Shown in pieces: positions 50,339 through 63,400 of a stretch of DNA of 64,000 bases (the stretch's first letter is position 1; each line of letters starts with the position of its first letter). The stretch comes from Actinostola sp. cb2023 (lineage: Eukaryota > Cnidaria > Anthozoa > Actiniaria > Actinostolidae): contig JAUJYZ010001553.1 of assembly GCA_033675265.1 (NCBI GenBank), positions 124,001-188,000 of the forward strand, given 5' to 3'. The translations under genes were made by a program, and so were the position numbers. The notes beneath the pieces were generated by a model, which saw nothing but the letters and a program-made list of their open reading frames with translations, did no database searches and was not told where the DNA came from.

Positions 50339-51460
50339 TATGTGGGGTATGGGGGTATGTTTCCAAGAAAGATTACAAAACACTTTCTCGAATGAAATAT
50401 TTTCATTTTGGGTTTCCGCGGTATGTCCAATAACGCTTATTTATTGGACCGTTTATTCTTAGGTGTATTGATCGGCTTTATTTCTATTATCGGCTTCATC
50501 TTAATATTTTCCAAGTTAAAGTACATCGATTTCTTAATTGGTTCCAAAGTGAGAGGAAAAGTAAAGGGTCCTTATTTCAAATGTCGGTTAAACGAGGGGC
50601 GGCTTACATGGAAGGTGCTTATGATACTGTATTTAGTTTATAAAGTAAGTACTAGTCATACTAAAGTATCGATTAGGTTGATGAGTACATCGAGGATTAA
50701 TCACTTTATCTTGATGAATGCGTTTGAAAAAGAAAACAATGACAAAGAAATAAGAGATAGAAATTAATGTTCCTTTTCCGAAATTCGAATGGCGCCATCG
50801 TGATTTAAGGATAATTATTCGATTAACTGCCCATTAATTACTACAATACGTCACACATGCTGGTCTCTATAATGATAACTGATTGTGCTTCCGTTTGCAA
50901 TCACTTTCTTTGATTATATGATTTATTGCCTCCTACGATTCAACACGTTTCATTAGTCGTTCTTGACCTACCTACGCTGCGACGATTACCAAAACATACT
51001 CATTAGCTTTTCTATTTTTACTGCACCTGACTTCAGAAACGTTGTGAAATAATTAAATGACAAAAGGATTATTGTAGCAGCCATGCCGAAGACTTGTTCG
51101 TAGGACTTCTGAAATAGAATTCATGTTTGCCAAGTTTCTTCTCAATCACAGACAAATGGTGATAACTTGTTACATTTCACTATTTCAACTAGGACAACGT
51201 TTATGAAAACAGGTGTAAATATGATATGTATGGCAATGATTCAGCAGTCAAGAATAACACGACAAAATCAAGAAACAAACAAAAAGTGGGAAATTGAAAA
51301 ACGGCGCAAAATGTAATCTTGAAAAGAGGAAAGCAAAGGAATGGTAGGAAATAACAATAGAAATGCTTAATGAATGAAATAACCCAGTGTAATAAAAGAA
51401 GCCGAAACTACTACAGCATTCAAATCAAGACATATGCTTAAGAAATATTTTATTAGTTCA
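50339..51460. other. Spacer; one unsupported open frame
   Basis: An ATG-started frame at 50423-50767 (114 codons, plus) has one strongly hydrophobic stretch near its start and a basic remainder. I recognise no family; frequency of such frames in AT-rich DNA makes chance plausible. Nothing else is seen here. Confidence 0.3.
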
Positions 51461-51507
51461 TATTATTATTAATATTACATTATTATTATTATTATTATTA
51501 TTATTAT

Positions 51508-51726
51508 ACAGCAATATGCAGAAATTCTGATCCTTTTGACTAAAATACATATATATATCAAAAACCTACTTAAAATTATGGGATGGCTACGCTGATATTT
51601 TTTTCTAGTTGTCTGCCAGCGAGGCTTTATGAAAAAAATATCAGCGTAGCCATCCCATAATTTGAAGTAGGTCTTTGATATATGTGTATTTTAGTCAAAA
51701 GGATCATAATTTCTGCATATTGCTGT
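51508..51726. mobile_element. 219-bp foldback flanked by (ATT)n
   Basis: Arms 51508-51605 and 51631-51726 are near-perfect reverse complements around a 25-bp centre. (ATT)n runs lie on both sides (51463-51508 and 51726-51835). Located about 130 bp beyond the stop of receptor 6, so it probably lies in or near its 3' UTR. Non-coding. Confidence 0.8.
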
Positions 51727-51836
51727 ATTATTATTATTATATTAGACCTATTATTATTATATTCTTATTCTTATTATTGTTATTATTATTATTATATTCT
51801 TATTCTTATTATTGTTATTATTATTCACTTATTACA
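51726..51836. repeat. (ATT)n / TTATTCTTA microsatellite
   Basis: Imperfect ATT run with TATTCTTATTCTTATTATTG repeated twice, immediately downstream (in transcript sense) of receptor 6. Confidence 0.9.
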
Positions 51837-51854
51837 TTTGTTATTATTCTTATC

Positions 51855-52889
51855 TTATTCATTAGTCTTATCATGCATGATACTTCGCAACGATGTAAGC
51901 AAAGTTTTACGTAATGATTTCCTAAATTCCACAATACTGAGAGAATAAATGAGTGGATTTAATAAAGAGTTTGAGTATTGTAGAAGTTTGATGATGTTGA
52001 CCAGGGAATAAGATATGCCGGGCGTGCAACCCTTTAGCTGACATACATAGAATATAATGTTGAGAATCTGGAAAGGAAGCCATGTTATTGCAAACGTACT
52101 TGTTACTATGACAACCAAATACGTCAGCTTCCTCTCTTTCTTGACTTGGAAATCAGATTTTCCGTTTTTAGATCTCCAGCGTCGAGTTTGTTTTTCTGTT
52201 TTTATTGAAATCCAAATACGAATATAGCAAGTAAAGATGACTAGAAAGGACATACTCATTGATAGCACGATGAATTGGAACATAACGTTGAATGGGAGGA
52301 CTTCCTTGAATGATAGAACGTAAATGAGGCTGAGTAGAGCAGAGGCTCCCCACGGTACCCGTACTAAGTACCGGTATGTCTTCATTGAGATTTTACGGTG
52401 CTTTTGCGGCTTAACAACAGAGAATAATCTCTCCACAGCAATCGCCGTCAGAGTGAAAACTGAGGCAAATCCAGAGAAGATATCGACAGTCAAAAACACA
52501 GCGTTTAATGCTTCATAACGGTATGCATAGTCAGTTTTTGCCCAAGACATGATTAATAGGCTGACGTTGAGAGGAGCACCTGCTATTCCAACCACACTAT
52601 CAGCGATGGCCAAACTGATTAAAAAACAACTCTCTTTCTTTTTCTTCAGTTTAATATTTGTGCGCAGGATTTTGATGGTCATGGCATTGCTAATGATTAT
52701 GAAAAATGATGTCAGAGAAAGTGTCAGGCACCAACTCACCAGCTCAGCTTGGCTTCCTCCATCAGCATGACCGCTCTTAGTTCGTTCAGTAGCTGAGCGA
52801 TTTGATGAGCAATTTAAACTTGAATGATTGTCTTGCATACACATGAATTGATCTTCTCTAATACTTGGTAGATGAATAGATACATTCAT
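51855..52889 (-). CDS. Receptor 6: class A GPCR, glycosylated N-terminus
   Basis: Full-length orphan receptor of 344 residues from the first ATG (52889). The long N-terminus (about 48 residues) has four Asn-glycosylation sites (N2, N21, N26, N30). TM1 W53 and N68; TM2 LAIAD with D97; TM3 ends AVER (E153, R154); TM4 W180; second extracellular loop short and cysteine-free; third intracellular loop long and basic; TM6 TWLPF (269-273); C283 and C288 in the third extracellular loop; TM7 NPLIY (311-315). A strong splice acceptor (TTTGTAATCATTTTAG, AG at 52922-52921) lies 31 nt before the ATG; the frame upstream of it opens only with a TTG, so the ATG was chosen. Shares a FASVFTLTAI block with receptor 5. 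Ligand unknown. Confidence 0.93.
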   Translation of the reverse strand: MNVSIHLPSIREDQFMCMQDNHSSLNCSSNRSATERTKSGHADGGSQAELVSWCLTLSLTSFFIIISNAMTIKILRTNIKLKKKKESCFLISLAIADSVVGIAGAPLNVSLLIMSWAKTDYAYRYEALNAVFLTVDIFSGFASVFTLTAIAVERLFSVVKPQKHRKISMKTYRYLVRVPWGASALLSLIYVLSFKEVLPFNVMFQFIVLSMSMSFLVIFTCYIRIWISIKTEKQTRRWRSKNGKSDFQVKKERKLTYLVVIVTSTFAITWLPFQILNIIFYVCQLKGCTPGISYSLVNIIKLLQYSNSLLNPLIYSLSIVEFRKSLRKTLLTSLRSIMHDKTNE

Positions 52890-52921
52890 TGGTAGAGTGT
52901 CAGCGACGAATGGATGGATAC

Positions 52922-53278
52922 TAAAATGATTACAAATCAATCGACACTAAATGTGGAATGTTCGCTTGCGGCATGTGAAACATTACCCGATAATCGACAT
53001 CATAAGAATACCTACAGCATTTTACACCAGATGCAAAGGGTCTTAATAAATAACCAATCACAATCATGGAAAATAAATTTCCCTCGATACTACGTCATAC
53101 AGAGAATACGGCAATCAAGTACATAGTATATATAGAGAGTAATATAGTATACACCTGCAAAATTTGCAATCTATTTTCAGAAGCAGTATCTACATCAAAA
53201 CACATTTCTGTTTATCAACATCATCATTTTAAAAGCGCATTGGGACATTGTGAAATGGACCGACTGATATAAGTATTA

Positions 53279-53312
<34 letters not shown>

Positions 53313-53796
53313 TAAATTGCCGTTAGAAAGCCTAAGCTTAATCAAGTTGGGCGAAAATGACTTCTTTAGTTTCTTTTAAGATTATGATTCAGTTCACCAC
53401 ACAACTGAGCGAAATATGATCAGCATCGGGCAATTCACTCGTTTTGAGAGTAAAAATAAACTAAATTATGGAAGACCGGGCTGCGATTGTCGCTATTGAC
53501 CGCAGATTGAGGAAGTGTTTAGAGTCGTTTTCGTATGAGTGGGAAGTAGTTACGGTACGATTCGTGCGGTGATGGTGACGTGTCTAAGCATTCTGATTGG
53601 TTGAGAAAAGATTATGTGATTGCTGGATATATACTTGCTCGTATTACTATAACATTGCTTCTTGTCTTTTACAATTACCGTGGTCTTTTCCTCTTGCTTT
53701 CTTTTCTACTCAGTCAACTTGCAGTTTCTTCCCTTATTTCCATAGAAATACACGGGGAATGAGAAGATAACTGATTCCGTCTGATCAAACGAAATG
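52922..53796. other. Upstream region of receptor 6
   Basis: No gene recognised. A (CAT)n run of about 12 units lies at 53277-53312. A leader exon or promoter of receptor 6 may lie here but cannot be placed. Confidence 0.4.
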
Positions 53797-54410
53797 CTTC
53801 CTGTTTTAAAGATACCATCAAATCATTATGAAGTACATTGTCTACATTATACCCCAGCTTGGTTCTTGAATAGGTTTTGAGCCAATTATATGCCTACCGG
53901 TATGAAAGGTGCCCTCATCAGTCTAAACACCAAGCAACTTAAAACAACCTGAGTATTTATAAATAACTTAAAGTAAAGATGCTCTCCACATTTTAATACA
54001 ACCGTAAGGGTTTTTAGTATTTATTCATTGCGATAACAGAAATTGAACAATAATTGAAGTTTCTTGAGTCGTCTGACCAGTACTTATCTATTATCTATTA
54101 TACCAGTACTTATCTTCCTGTTTTAAAGATACCATCAAATCATTATGAAGTACATTGTCTACATTATACCCCAGCTTGGTTCTTGAATAGGTTTTGAGCC
54201 AATTATATGCCTACCGGTATGAAAGGTGCCCTCATCAGTCAAAACACCAAGCAACTTAAAACAACCTGAGTATTTATAAATAACTTAAAGTAAAGATGCT
54301 CTCCACATTTTAATACAACTTAAGGGTTTTTAGTATTTATTCATTGCGATAACAGAAATTGAACAATAATTGAAGTTTCTTGAGTCGTCTGACCAGTACT
54401 TATCTATTGT
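53797..54410. repeat. 317-bp direct tandem duplication
   Basis: CTTCCTGTTTTAAAGATACC starts at 53797 and 54114, and the following 300 bases are almost identical. Both copies end in CTGACCAGTACTTATCTATT, which in the second copy runs straight into the 45-bp satellite. Confidence 0.92.
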
Positions 54411-57400
54411 ACCGTGGTACGCATGGTTACTCGAGCACCAGTACTTATCTACTGTACCGCAGTACGCACGGTTACTCGAGCACCAGTACCTATCTACTGT
54501 ACCGCGGTACGCACGGTTACTCGAGCACCAGTACTTATCTACTGTACCGCGGTACGCACGGTTACTCGAGCACCACTACTTATCTACTGTACCGCGGTAC
54601 GCACGGTTACTCGAGCACCAGTACTTATCTACTGTACCGCGGTACGCACGGTTACTCGAGCACCAGTACTTATCTACTGTACCCGGTACGCATGGTTACT
54701 CGAGCACCAGTACTTATCTACTGTACCGCGGTACGCATGGTTACTCGAGCACCAGTACTTATCTACTGTACCGCGGTACGCACGGTTACTCGAGCACCAC
54801 TACTTATCTACTGTACCGCGGTATGCACGGTTACTCGAGCACCAGTACTTATCTACTGTACCGCGGTATGCACGGTTACTCGAGCACCAGTACTTATCTA
54901 CTGTACCGCAGTACGCACGGTTACTCGAGCACCAGTACTTATCTACTGTACCCGGTACGCACGGTTAATCGAGCACCAGTACTTATCTACTGTACCGCGG
55001 TACGCACGGTTACTCGAGCACCAGTACTTATCTACTGTACCGCGGTACGCATGGTTACTCGAGCACCAGTACTTATCTACTGTACCGCGGTACGCACGGT
55101 TACTCGAGCACCAGTACTTATCTACTGTACCGCAGTACGCATGGTTACTCGAGCACCAGTACTACTTATCTACTGTACCGCGGTACGCATGGTTACTCGA
55201 GCACCAGTACTTATCTACTGTACCGCGGTACGCACGGTTACTCGAGCACAAGTACTTATCTACTGTGCCCGGTACGCACGGTTACTCGAGCACCAGTACT
55301 TATCTACTGTGCCCGGTACGCACGGTTACTCGAGCACCAGTACTTATCTACTGTACCGCAGTACGCACGGTTACTCGAGCACCAGTACTTATCTACTGTG
55401 CCCGGTACGCACGGTTACTCGAGCACCAGTACTTATCTACTGTACCGCGGTACGCACGGTTACTCGAGCACCAGTACTTATCTACTGTACCGCGGTACGC
55501 ACGGTTACTCGAGCACCAGTACTTATCTACTGTACCGCGGTACGCACGGTTACTCGAGCACCAGTACTTATCTACTGTACCGCGGTACGCACGGTTACTC
55601 GAGCACCAGTACTTATCTACTGTGCCCGGTACGCACGGTTACTCGAGCACCAGTACTTATCTACTGTACACGGTACGCACGGTTACTCGAGCACCAGTAC
55701 TTATCTACTGTACCGCAGTACGCACGGTTACTCGAGCACCAGTACTTATCTACTGTACCGCGGTACGCACGGTTACTCGAGCACCAGTACTTATCTACTG
55801 TACCGCGGTACGCACGGTTACTCGAGCATCAGTACTTATCTACTGTACCGCGGTACGCACGGTTACTCGAGCACCAGTACTTATCTACTGTGCCCGGTAC
55901 GCACGGTTACTCGAGCACCAGTACTTATCTACTGTACCGCGGTACGCACGGTTACTCGAGCACCAGTACTTATCTACTGTACCGCGGTACGCACGGTTAC
56001 TCGAGCACCAGTACTTATCTACTGTACCGCGGTACGCACGGTTACTCGAGCACCAGTACTTATCTACTGTACCGCGGTACGCACGGTTACTCGAGCACCA
56101 GTACTTATCTACTGTACCGCGGTACGCACGGTTACTCGAGCACCAGTACTTATCTACTGTGCCCGGCACGCACGGTTACTCGAGCACCAGTACTTATCTA
56201 CTGTACACGGTACGCACGGTTACTCGAGCACCAGTACTTATCTACTGTACCGCAGTACGCACGGTTACTCGAGCACCAGTACTTATCTACTGTACCGCGG
56301 TACGCACGGTTACTCGAGCACCAGTACTTATCTACTGTACCGCGGTACGCACGGTTACTCGAGCATCAGTACTTATCTACTGTACCGCGGTACGCACGGT
56401 TACTCGAGCAACAGTACTTATCTACTGTGCCCGGTACGCACGGTTACTCGAGCACCAGTACTTATCTACTGTACCGCGGTACGCACGGTTTCTCGAGCAC
56501 CAGTACTTATCTACTGTAACGCGGTACGCACCGTTACTCGAGCACCAGTAATTATCTACTGTATCGCGGTACGCACGGTTACTCGAGCACCACTACTTAT
56601 CTACTGTACCGCGGTACACACGGTTACTCGAGCACCAGTACTTATCTACTGTACCGCGGTACGCACGGTTACTCGAGCAACAGTACTTATCTACTGTACC
56701 GCGGTACGCACGGTTACTCGAGCACCAGTACTTATCTACTGTACCGCAGTACGCACGGTTACTCGAGCACCAGTACTTATCTACTGTACCGCGGTATGCA
56801 CGGTTACTCGAGCACCAGTACTTATCTACCGTACCGCGGTACGCATGGTTACTCGAGCACCAGTACTTATCTACTGTACCGCGGTACGCACGGTTACTCG
56901 AGCACCAGTACTTATCTACTGTACCGCGGTACGCACGGTTACTCGAGCACCAGTACTTATCTACTGTGCCCGGTACGCACGGTTACTCGAGCAGCAGTAC
57001 TTATCTACTGTACCCGGAACGCACGGTTACTCGAGAACCAGTACTTATCTACTGTACCGCAGTACGCACGGTTACTCGAGCACCAGTACTTATCTACTGT
57101 ACCGCGGTACGCACGGTTACTCGAGCACCAGTACTTATCTACTGTACCGCGGTACGCACGGTTACTCGAGCATCAGTACTTATCTACTGTACCGCGGTAC
57201 GCACGGTTACTCGAGCACCAGTACTTATCTACTGTACCGCGGTATGCACGGTTACTCGAGCACCAGTACTTATCTACTGTGCCCGGTACGCACGGTTACT
57301 CGAGCACCAGTACTTATCTACTGTACCGCGGTACGCACGGTTACTCGAGCACCAGTACTTTACTGTACCGCGGTACGCACTACTCGAGCACCAGTACTTA

Positions 57401-60400
57401 TCTACTGTGCCCGGTACGCACGGTTACTCGAGCACCAGTACTTATCTACTGTACCCGGTACGCACGGTTACTCGAGCACCAGTACTTATCTACTGTACCG
57501 CGGTACGCACGGTTACTCGAGCACCAGTACTTATCTACTGTACCGCGGTACGCACGGTTACTCGAGCACCAGTACTTATCTACTGTACCCGGTACGCACG
57601 GTTACTCGAGCACCAGTACTTATCTACTGTACCGCGGTACGCACGGTTACTCGAGCACCAGTACTTATCTACTGTACCGCGGTACGCACGGTTACTCGAG
57701 CACCAGTACTTATCTACTGTACCGCGGTACGCACGGTTACTCGAGCACCAGTACTTATCTACTGTACCGCGGTACGCACGGTTACTCGAGCACCAGTACT
57801 TATCTACTGTACCGCGGTACGCACGGTTACTCGAGCACCAGTACTTATCTACTGTACCCGGTACGCACGGTACGCACGTACTTACTACGACCGCAGTACG
57901 CACGGTTACTCGAGCACCAGTACTTATCTACTGTACCGCGGTACGCACGGTTACTCGAGCACCAGTACTTATCTACTGTACCGCAGTACGCACGGTTACT
58001 CGAGCACCAGTACTTATCTACTGTGCCCGGTACGCACGGTTACTCGAGCACCAGTACTTATCTACTGTACCGCGGTACGCACGGTTACTCGAGCACCAGT
58101 ACTTATCTACTGTACCGCGGTACGCACGGTTACTCGAGCACCAGTACTTATCTACTGTACCGCGGTACGCACGGTTACTCGAGCACCAGTACTTATCTAC
58201 TGTACCGCGGTACGCACGGTTACTCGAGCACCAGTACTTATCTACTGTGCCCGGTACGCACGGTTACTCGAGCACCAGTACTTATCTACTGTACACGGTA
58301 CGCACGGTTACTCGAGCACCAGTACTTATCTACTGTACCGCAGTACGCACGGTTACTCGAGCACCAGTACTTATCTACTGTACCGCGGTACGCACGGTTA
58401 CTCGAGCACCAGTACTTATCTACTGTACCGCGGTACGCACGGTTACTCGAGCACCAGTACTTATCTACTGTACCGCGGTACGCACGGTTACTCGAGCACC
58501 AGTACTTATCTACTGTGCCCGGTACGCACGGTTACTCGAGCACCAGTACTTATCTACTGTACCGCGGTACGCACGGTTACTCGAGCACCAGTACTTATCT
58601 ACTGTACCGCGGTACGCACGGTTACTCGAGCACCAGTACTTATCTACTGTACCGCGGTACGCACGGTTACTCGAGCACCAGTACTTATCTACTGTACCGC
58701 GGTACGCACGGTTACTCGAGCACCAGTACTTATCTACTGTGCCCGCGGTACGCACGGTTACTCGAGCACCAGTACTTATCTACTGTACCACGGTACGCAC
58801 GGTTACTCGAGCACCAGTACTTATCTACTGTACCGCAGTACGCACGGTTACTCGAGCACCAGTACTTATCTACTGTACCGCGGTACGCACGGTTACTCGA
58901 GCACCAGTACTTATCTACTGTACCGCGGTACGCACGGTTACTCGAGCACCAGTACTTATCTACTGTACCGCGGTACGCACGGTTACTCGAGCACCAGTAC
59001 TTATCTACTGTGCCGCGGTACGCACGGTTACTCGAGCACCAGTACTTATCTACTGTACCGCGGTACGCACGGTTACTCGAGCACCAGTACTTATCTACTG
59101 TACCGCGGTACGCACGGTTACTCGAGCACCAGTACTTATCTACTGTACCGCGGTACGCACGGTTACTCGAGCACCAGTACTTATCTACTGTACCGCGGTA
59201 CGCACGGTTACTCGAGCACAGTACTTATCTACTGTACCGCGGTACGCACGGTTACTCGAGCAACAGTACTTATCTACTGTACCGCGGTACGCACGGTTAC
59301 TCGAGCACCAGTACTTATCTACTGTACCGCGGTACGCACGGTTACTCGAGCACCAGTACTTATCTACTGTACCGCGGTACGCACGGTTACTCGAGCACCA
59401 GTACTTATCTACTGTACCGCGGTACGCACGGTTACTCGAGCACCAGTACTTATCTACTGTACCGCGGTACGCACGGTTACTCGAGCACCAGTACTTATCT
59501 ACTGTACCGCGGTACGCACGGTTACTCGAGCACCAGTACTTATCTACTGTACCGCGGTACGCACGGTTACTCGAGCACCAGTACTTATCTACTGTACCGC
59601 GGTACGCACGGTTACTCGAGCACCAGTACTTATCTACTGTACCGCGGTACGCACGGTTACTCGAGCACCAGTACTTATCTACTGTACCGCGGTACGCACG
59701 GTTACTCGAGCACCAGTACTTATCTACTGTACCGCGGTACGCACGGTTACTCGAGCACCAGTACTTATCTACTGTACCGCGGTACGCACGGTTACTCGAG
59801 CACCAGTACTTATCTACTGTACCGCGGTACGCACGGTTACTCGAGCAACAGTACTTATCTACTGTACCGCGGTACGCACGGTTACTCGAGCACCAGTACT
59901 TATCTACTGTACCGCAGTACGCACGGTTACTCGAGCACCAGTACTTATCTACTGTACCGCGGTACGCACGGTTACTCGAGCACCAGTACTTATCTACTGT
60001 ACCGCGGTACGCACGGTTACTCGAGCACCAGTACTTATCTACTGTACCGCGGTACGCACGGTTACTCGAGCACCAGTACTTATCTACTGTACCGCGGTAC
60101 GCACGGTTACTCGAGCACCAGTACTTATGTACTGTGCCCGGTACGCACGGTTACTCGAGCACCAGTACTTATCTACTGTACCGCGGTACGCACGGTTACT
60201 CGAGCACCAGTACTTATCTACTGTACCGCGGTACGCACGGTTACTCGAGCACCAGTACTTATCTACTGTACCGCGGTACGCACGGTTACTCGAGCACCAG
60301 TACTTATCTACTGTACCGCGGTACGCACGGTTACTCGAGCACCAGTACTTATCTACTGTACCGCGGTACGCACGGTTACTCGAGCACCAGTACTTATCTA

Positions 60401-63400
60401 CTGTACCCGGTACGCACGGTTACTCGAGCACCAGTACTTATCTACTGTACCGCAGTACGCACGGTTACTCGAGCACCAGTACTTATCTACTGTACCGCGG
60501 TACGCACGGTTACTCGAGCACCAGTACTTATCTACTGTACCGCAGTACGCACGGTTACTCGAGCACCAGTACTTATCTACTGTGCCCGGTACGCACGGTT
60601 ACTCGAGCACCAGTACTTATCTACTGTACGCAGTACGCACGGTTACTCGAGCACCAGTACTTATCTACTGTACCGCGGTACGCACGGTTACTCGAGCACC
60701 AGTACTTATCTACTGTACCGCGGTACGCACGGTTACTCGAGCACCAGTACTTATCTACTGTACCGCGGTACGCACGGTTACTCGAGCACCAGTACTTATC
60801 TACTGTGCCCGGTACGCACGGTTACTCGAGCACCAGTACTTATCTACTGTACCGCGGTACGCACGGTTACTCGAGCACCAGTACTTATCTACTGTACCGC
60901 GGTACGCACGGTTACTCGAGCACCAGTACTTATCTACTGTACCGCGGTACGCACGGTTACTCGAGCACCAGTACTTATCTACTGTACCGCGGTACGCACG
61001 GTTACTCGAGCACCAGTACTTATCTACTGTACCGCGGTACGCACGGTTACTCGAGCACCAGTACTTATCTACTGTACCGCGGTACGCACGGTTACTCGAG
61101 CACCAGTACTTATCTACTGTACCGCGGTACGCACGGTTACTCGAGCACCAGTACTTATCTACTGTACCGCGGTACGCACGGTTACTCGAGCACCAGTACT
61201 TATCTACTGTACCGCGGTACGCACGGTTACTCGAGCACCAGTACTTATCTACTGTACCGCGGTACGCACGGTTACTCGAGCACCAGTACTTATCTACTGT
61301 ACCGCGGTACGCACGGTTACTCGAGCAACAGTACTTATCTACTGTACCGCGGTACGCACGGTTACTCGAGCACCAGTACTTATCTACTGTACCGCGGTAC
61401 GCACGGTTACTCGAGCACCAGTACTTATCTACTGTACCGCGGTACGCACGGTTACTCGAGCACCAGTACTTATCTACTGTACCGCGGTACGCACGGTTAC
61501 TCGAGCACCAGTACTTATCTACTGTACCGCGGTACGCACGGTTACTCGAGCACCAGTACTTATCTACTGTACCGCGGTACGCACGGTTACTCGAGCACCA
61601 GTACTTATCTACTGTACCGCGGTACGCACGGTTACTCGAGCACCAGTACTTATCTACTGTACCGCGGTACGCACGGTTACTCGAGCACCAGTACTTATCT
61701 ACTGTACCGCGGTACGCACGGTTACTCGAGCACCAGTACTTATCTACCGTACCGCGGTTACGCACGGTTACTCGAGCACCAGTACTTATCTACTGTACCG
61801 CGGTACGCACGGTTACTCGAGCACCAGTACTTATCTACTGTACCGCGGTACGCACGGTTACTCGAGCACCAGTACTTATCTACTGTGCCCGGTACGCACG
61901 GTTACTCGCAGTACTTATCTACTGTCGGACGCACGGTTACTCACCAGTACTTATCTACTGTACCGCGGTACGCACGGTTACTCGAGCACCAGTACTTATC
62001 TACTGTACCGCGGTACGCACGGTTACTCGAGCACCAGTACTTATCTACTGTACCGCGGTACGCACGGTTACTCGAGCACCAGTACTTATCTACTGTACCG
62101 CGGTACGCACGGTTACTCGAGCACCAGTACTTATCTACTGTACCGCGGTACGCACGGTTACTCGAGCACCAGTACTTATCTACTGTACCCGGTACGCACG
62201 GTTACTCGAGCACCAGTACTTATCTACTGTACCGCGGTACGCACGGTTACTCGAGCACCAGTACTTATCTACTGTACCGCGGTACGCACGGTTACTCGAG
62301 CACCAGTACTTATCTACTGTACCGCGGTACGCACGGTTACTCGAGCACCAGTACTTATCTACTGTACCGCGGTACGCACGGTTACTCGAGCACCAGTACT
62401 TATCTACTGTACCGCGGTACGCACGGTTACTCGAGCACCAGTACTTATCTACTGTACCGCGGTACGCACGGTTACTCGAGCACCAGTACTTATCTACTGT
62501 ACCGCGGTACGCACGGTTACTCGAGCACCAGTACTTATCTACTGTACCGCGGTACGCACGGTTACTCGAGCACCAGTACTTATCTACTGTACCGCGGTAC
62601 GCACGGTTACTCGAGCACCAGTACTTATCTACTGTACCGCGGTACGCACGGTTACTCGAGCACCAGTACTTATCTACTGTACCGCGGTACGCACGGTTAC
62701 TCGAGCACCAGTACTTATCTACTGTACCGCGGTACGCACGGTTACTCGAGCACCAGTACTTATCTACTGTACCGCGGTACGCACGGTTACTCGAGCACCA
62801 GTACTTATCTACTGTACCGCGGTACGCACGGTTACTCGAGCACCAGTACTTATCTACTGTACCGCGGTACGCACGGTTACTCGAGCACCAGTACTTATCT
62901 ACTGTACCGCGGTACGCACGGTTACTCGAGCACCAGTACTTATCTACGTACCGCGGTACGCACGGTTACTCGAGCACCAGTACTTATCTACTGTACCGCG
63001 GTACGCACGGTTACTCGAGCACCAGTACTTATCTACTGTACCGCGGTACGCACGGTTACTCGAGCACCAGTACTTATCTACTGTACCGCGGTACGCACGG
63101 TTACTCGAGCACCAGTACTTATCTACTGTACCGCGGTACGCACGGTTACTCGAGCACCAGTACTTATCTACTGTACCGCGGTACGCACGGTTACTCGAGC
63201 ACCAGTACTTATCTACTGTACCGCGGTACGCACGGTTACTCGAGCACCAGTACTTATCTACTGTACCGCGGTACGCACGGTTACTCGAGCACCAGTACTT
63301 ATCTACTGTACCGCGGTACGCACGGTTACTCGAGCACCAGTACTTATCTACTGTACCGCGGTACGCACGGTTACTCGAGCACCAGTACTTATCTACTGTA

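Noticed and set aside
50423..50767. 114-codon plus-strand frame with one hydrophobic segment
   Set aside because: No recognised family and chance frames of this length are expected here; left as a note within the spacer entry.
54380..56551. Open frame of 723 codons and shorter ones on both strands to 61765
   Set aside because: The 45-bp unit lacks stops in four of six frames; the frame shifts freely at units missing one base without any sign of coding constraint.
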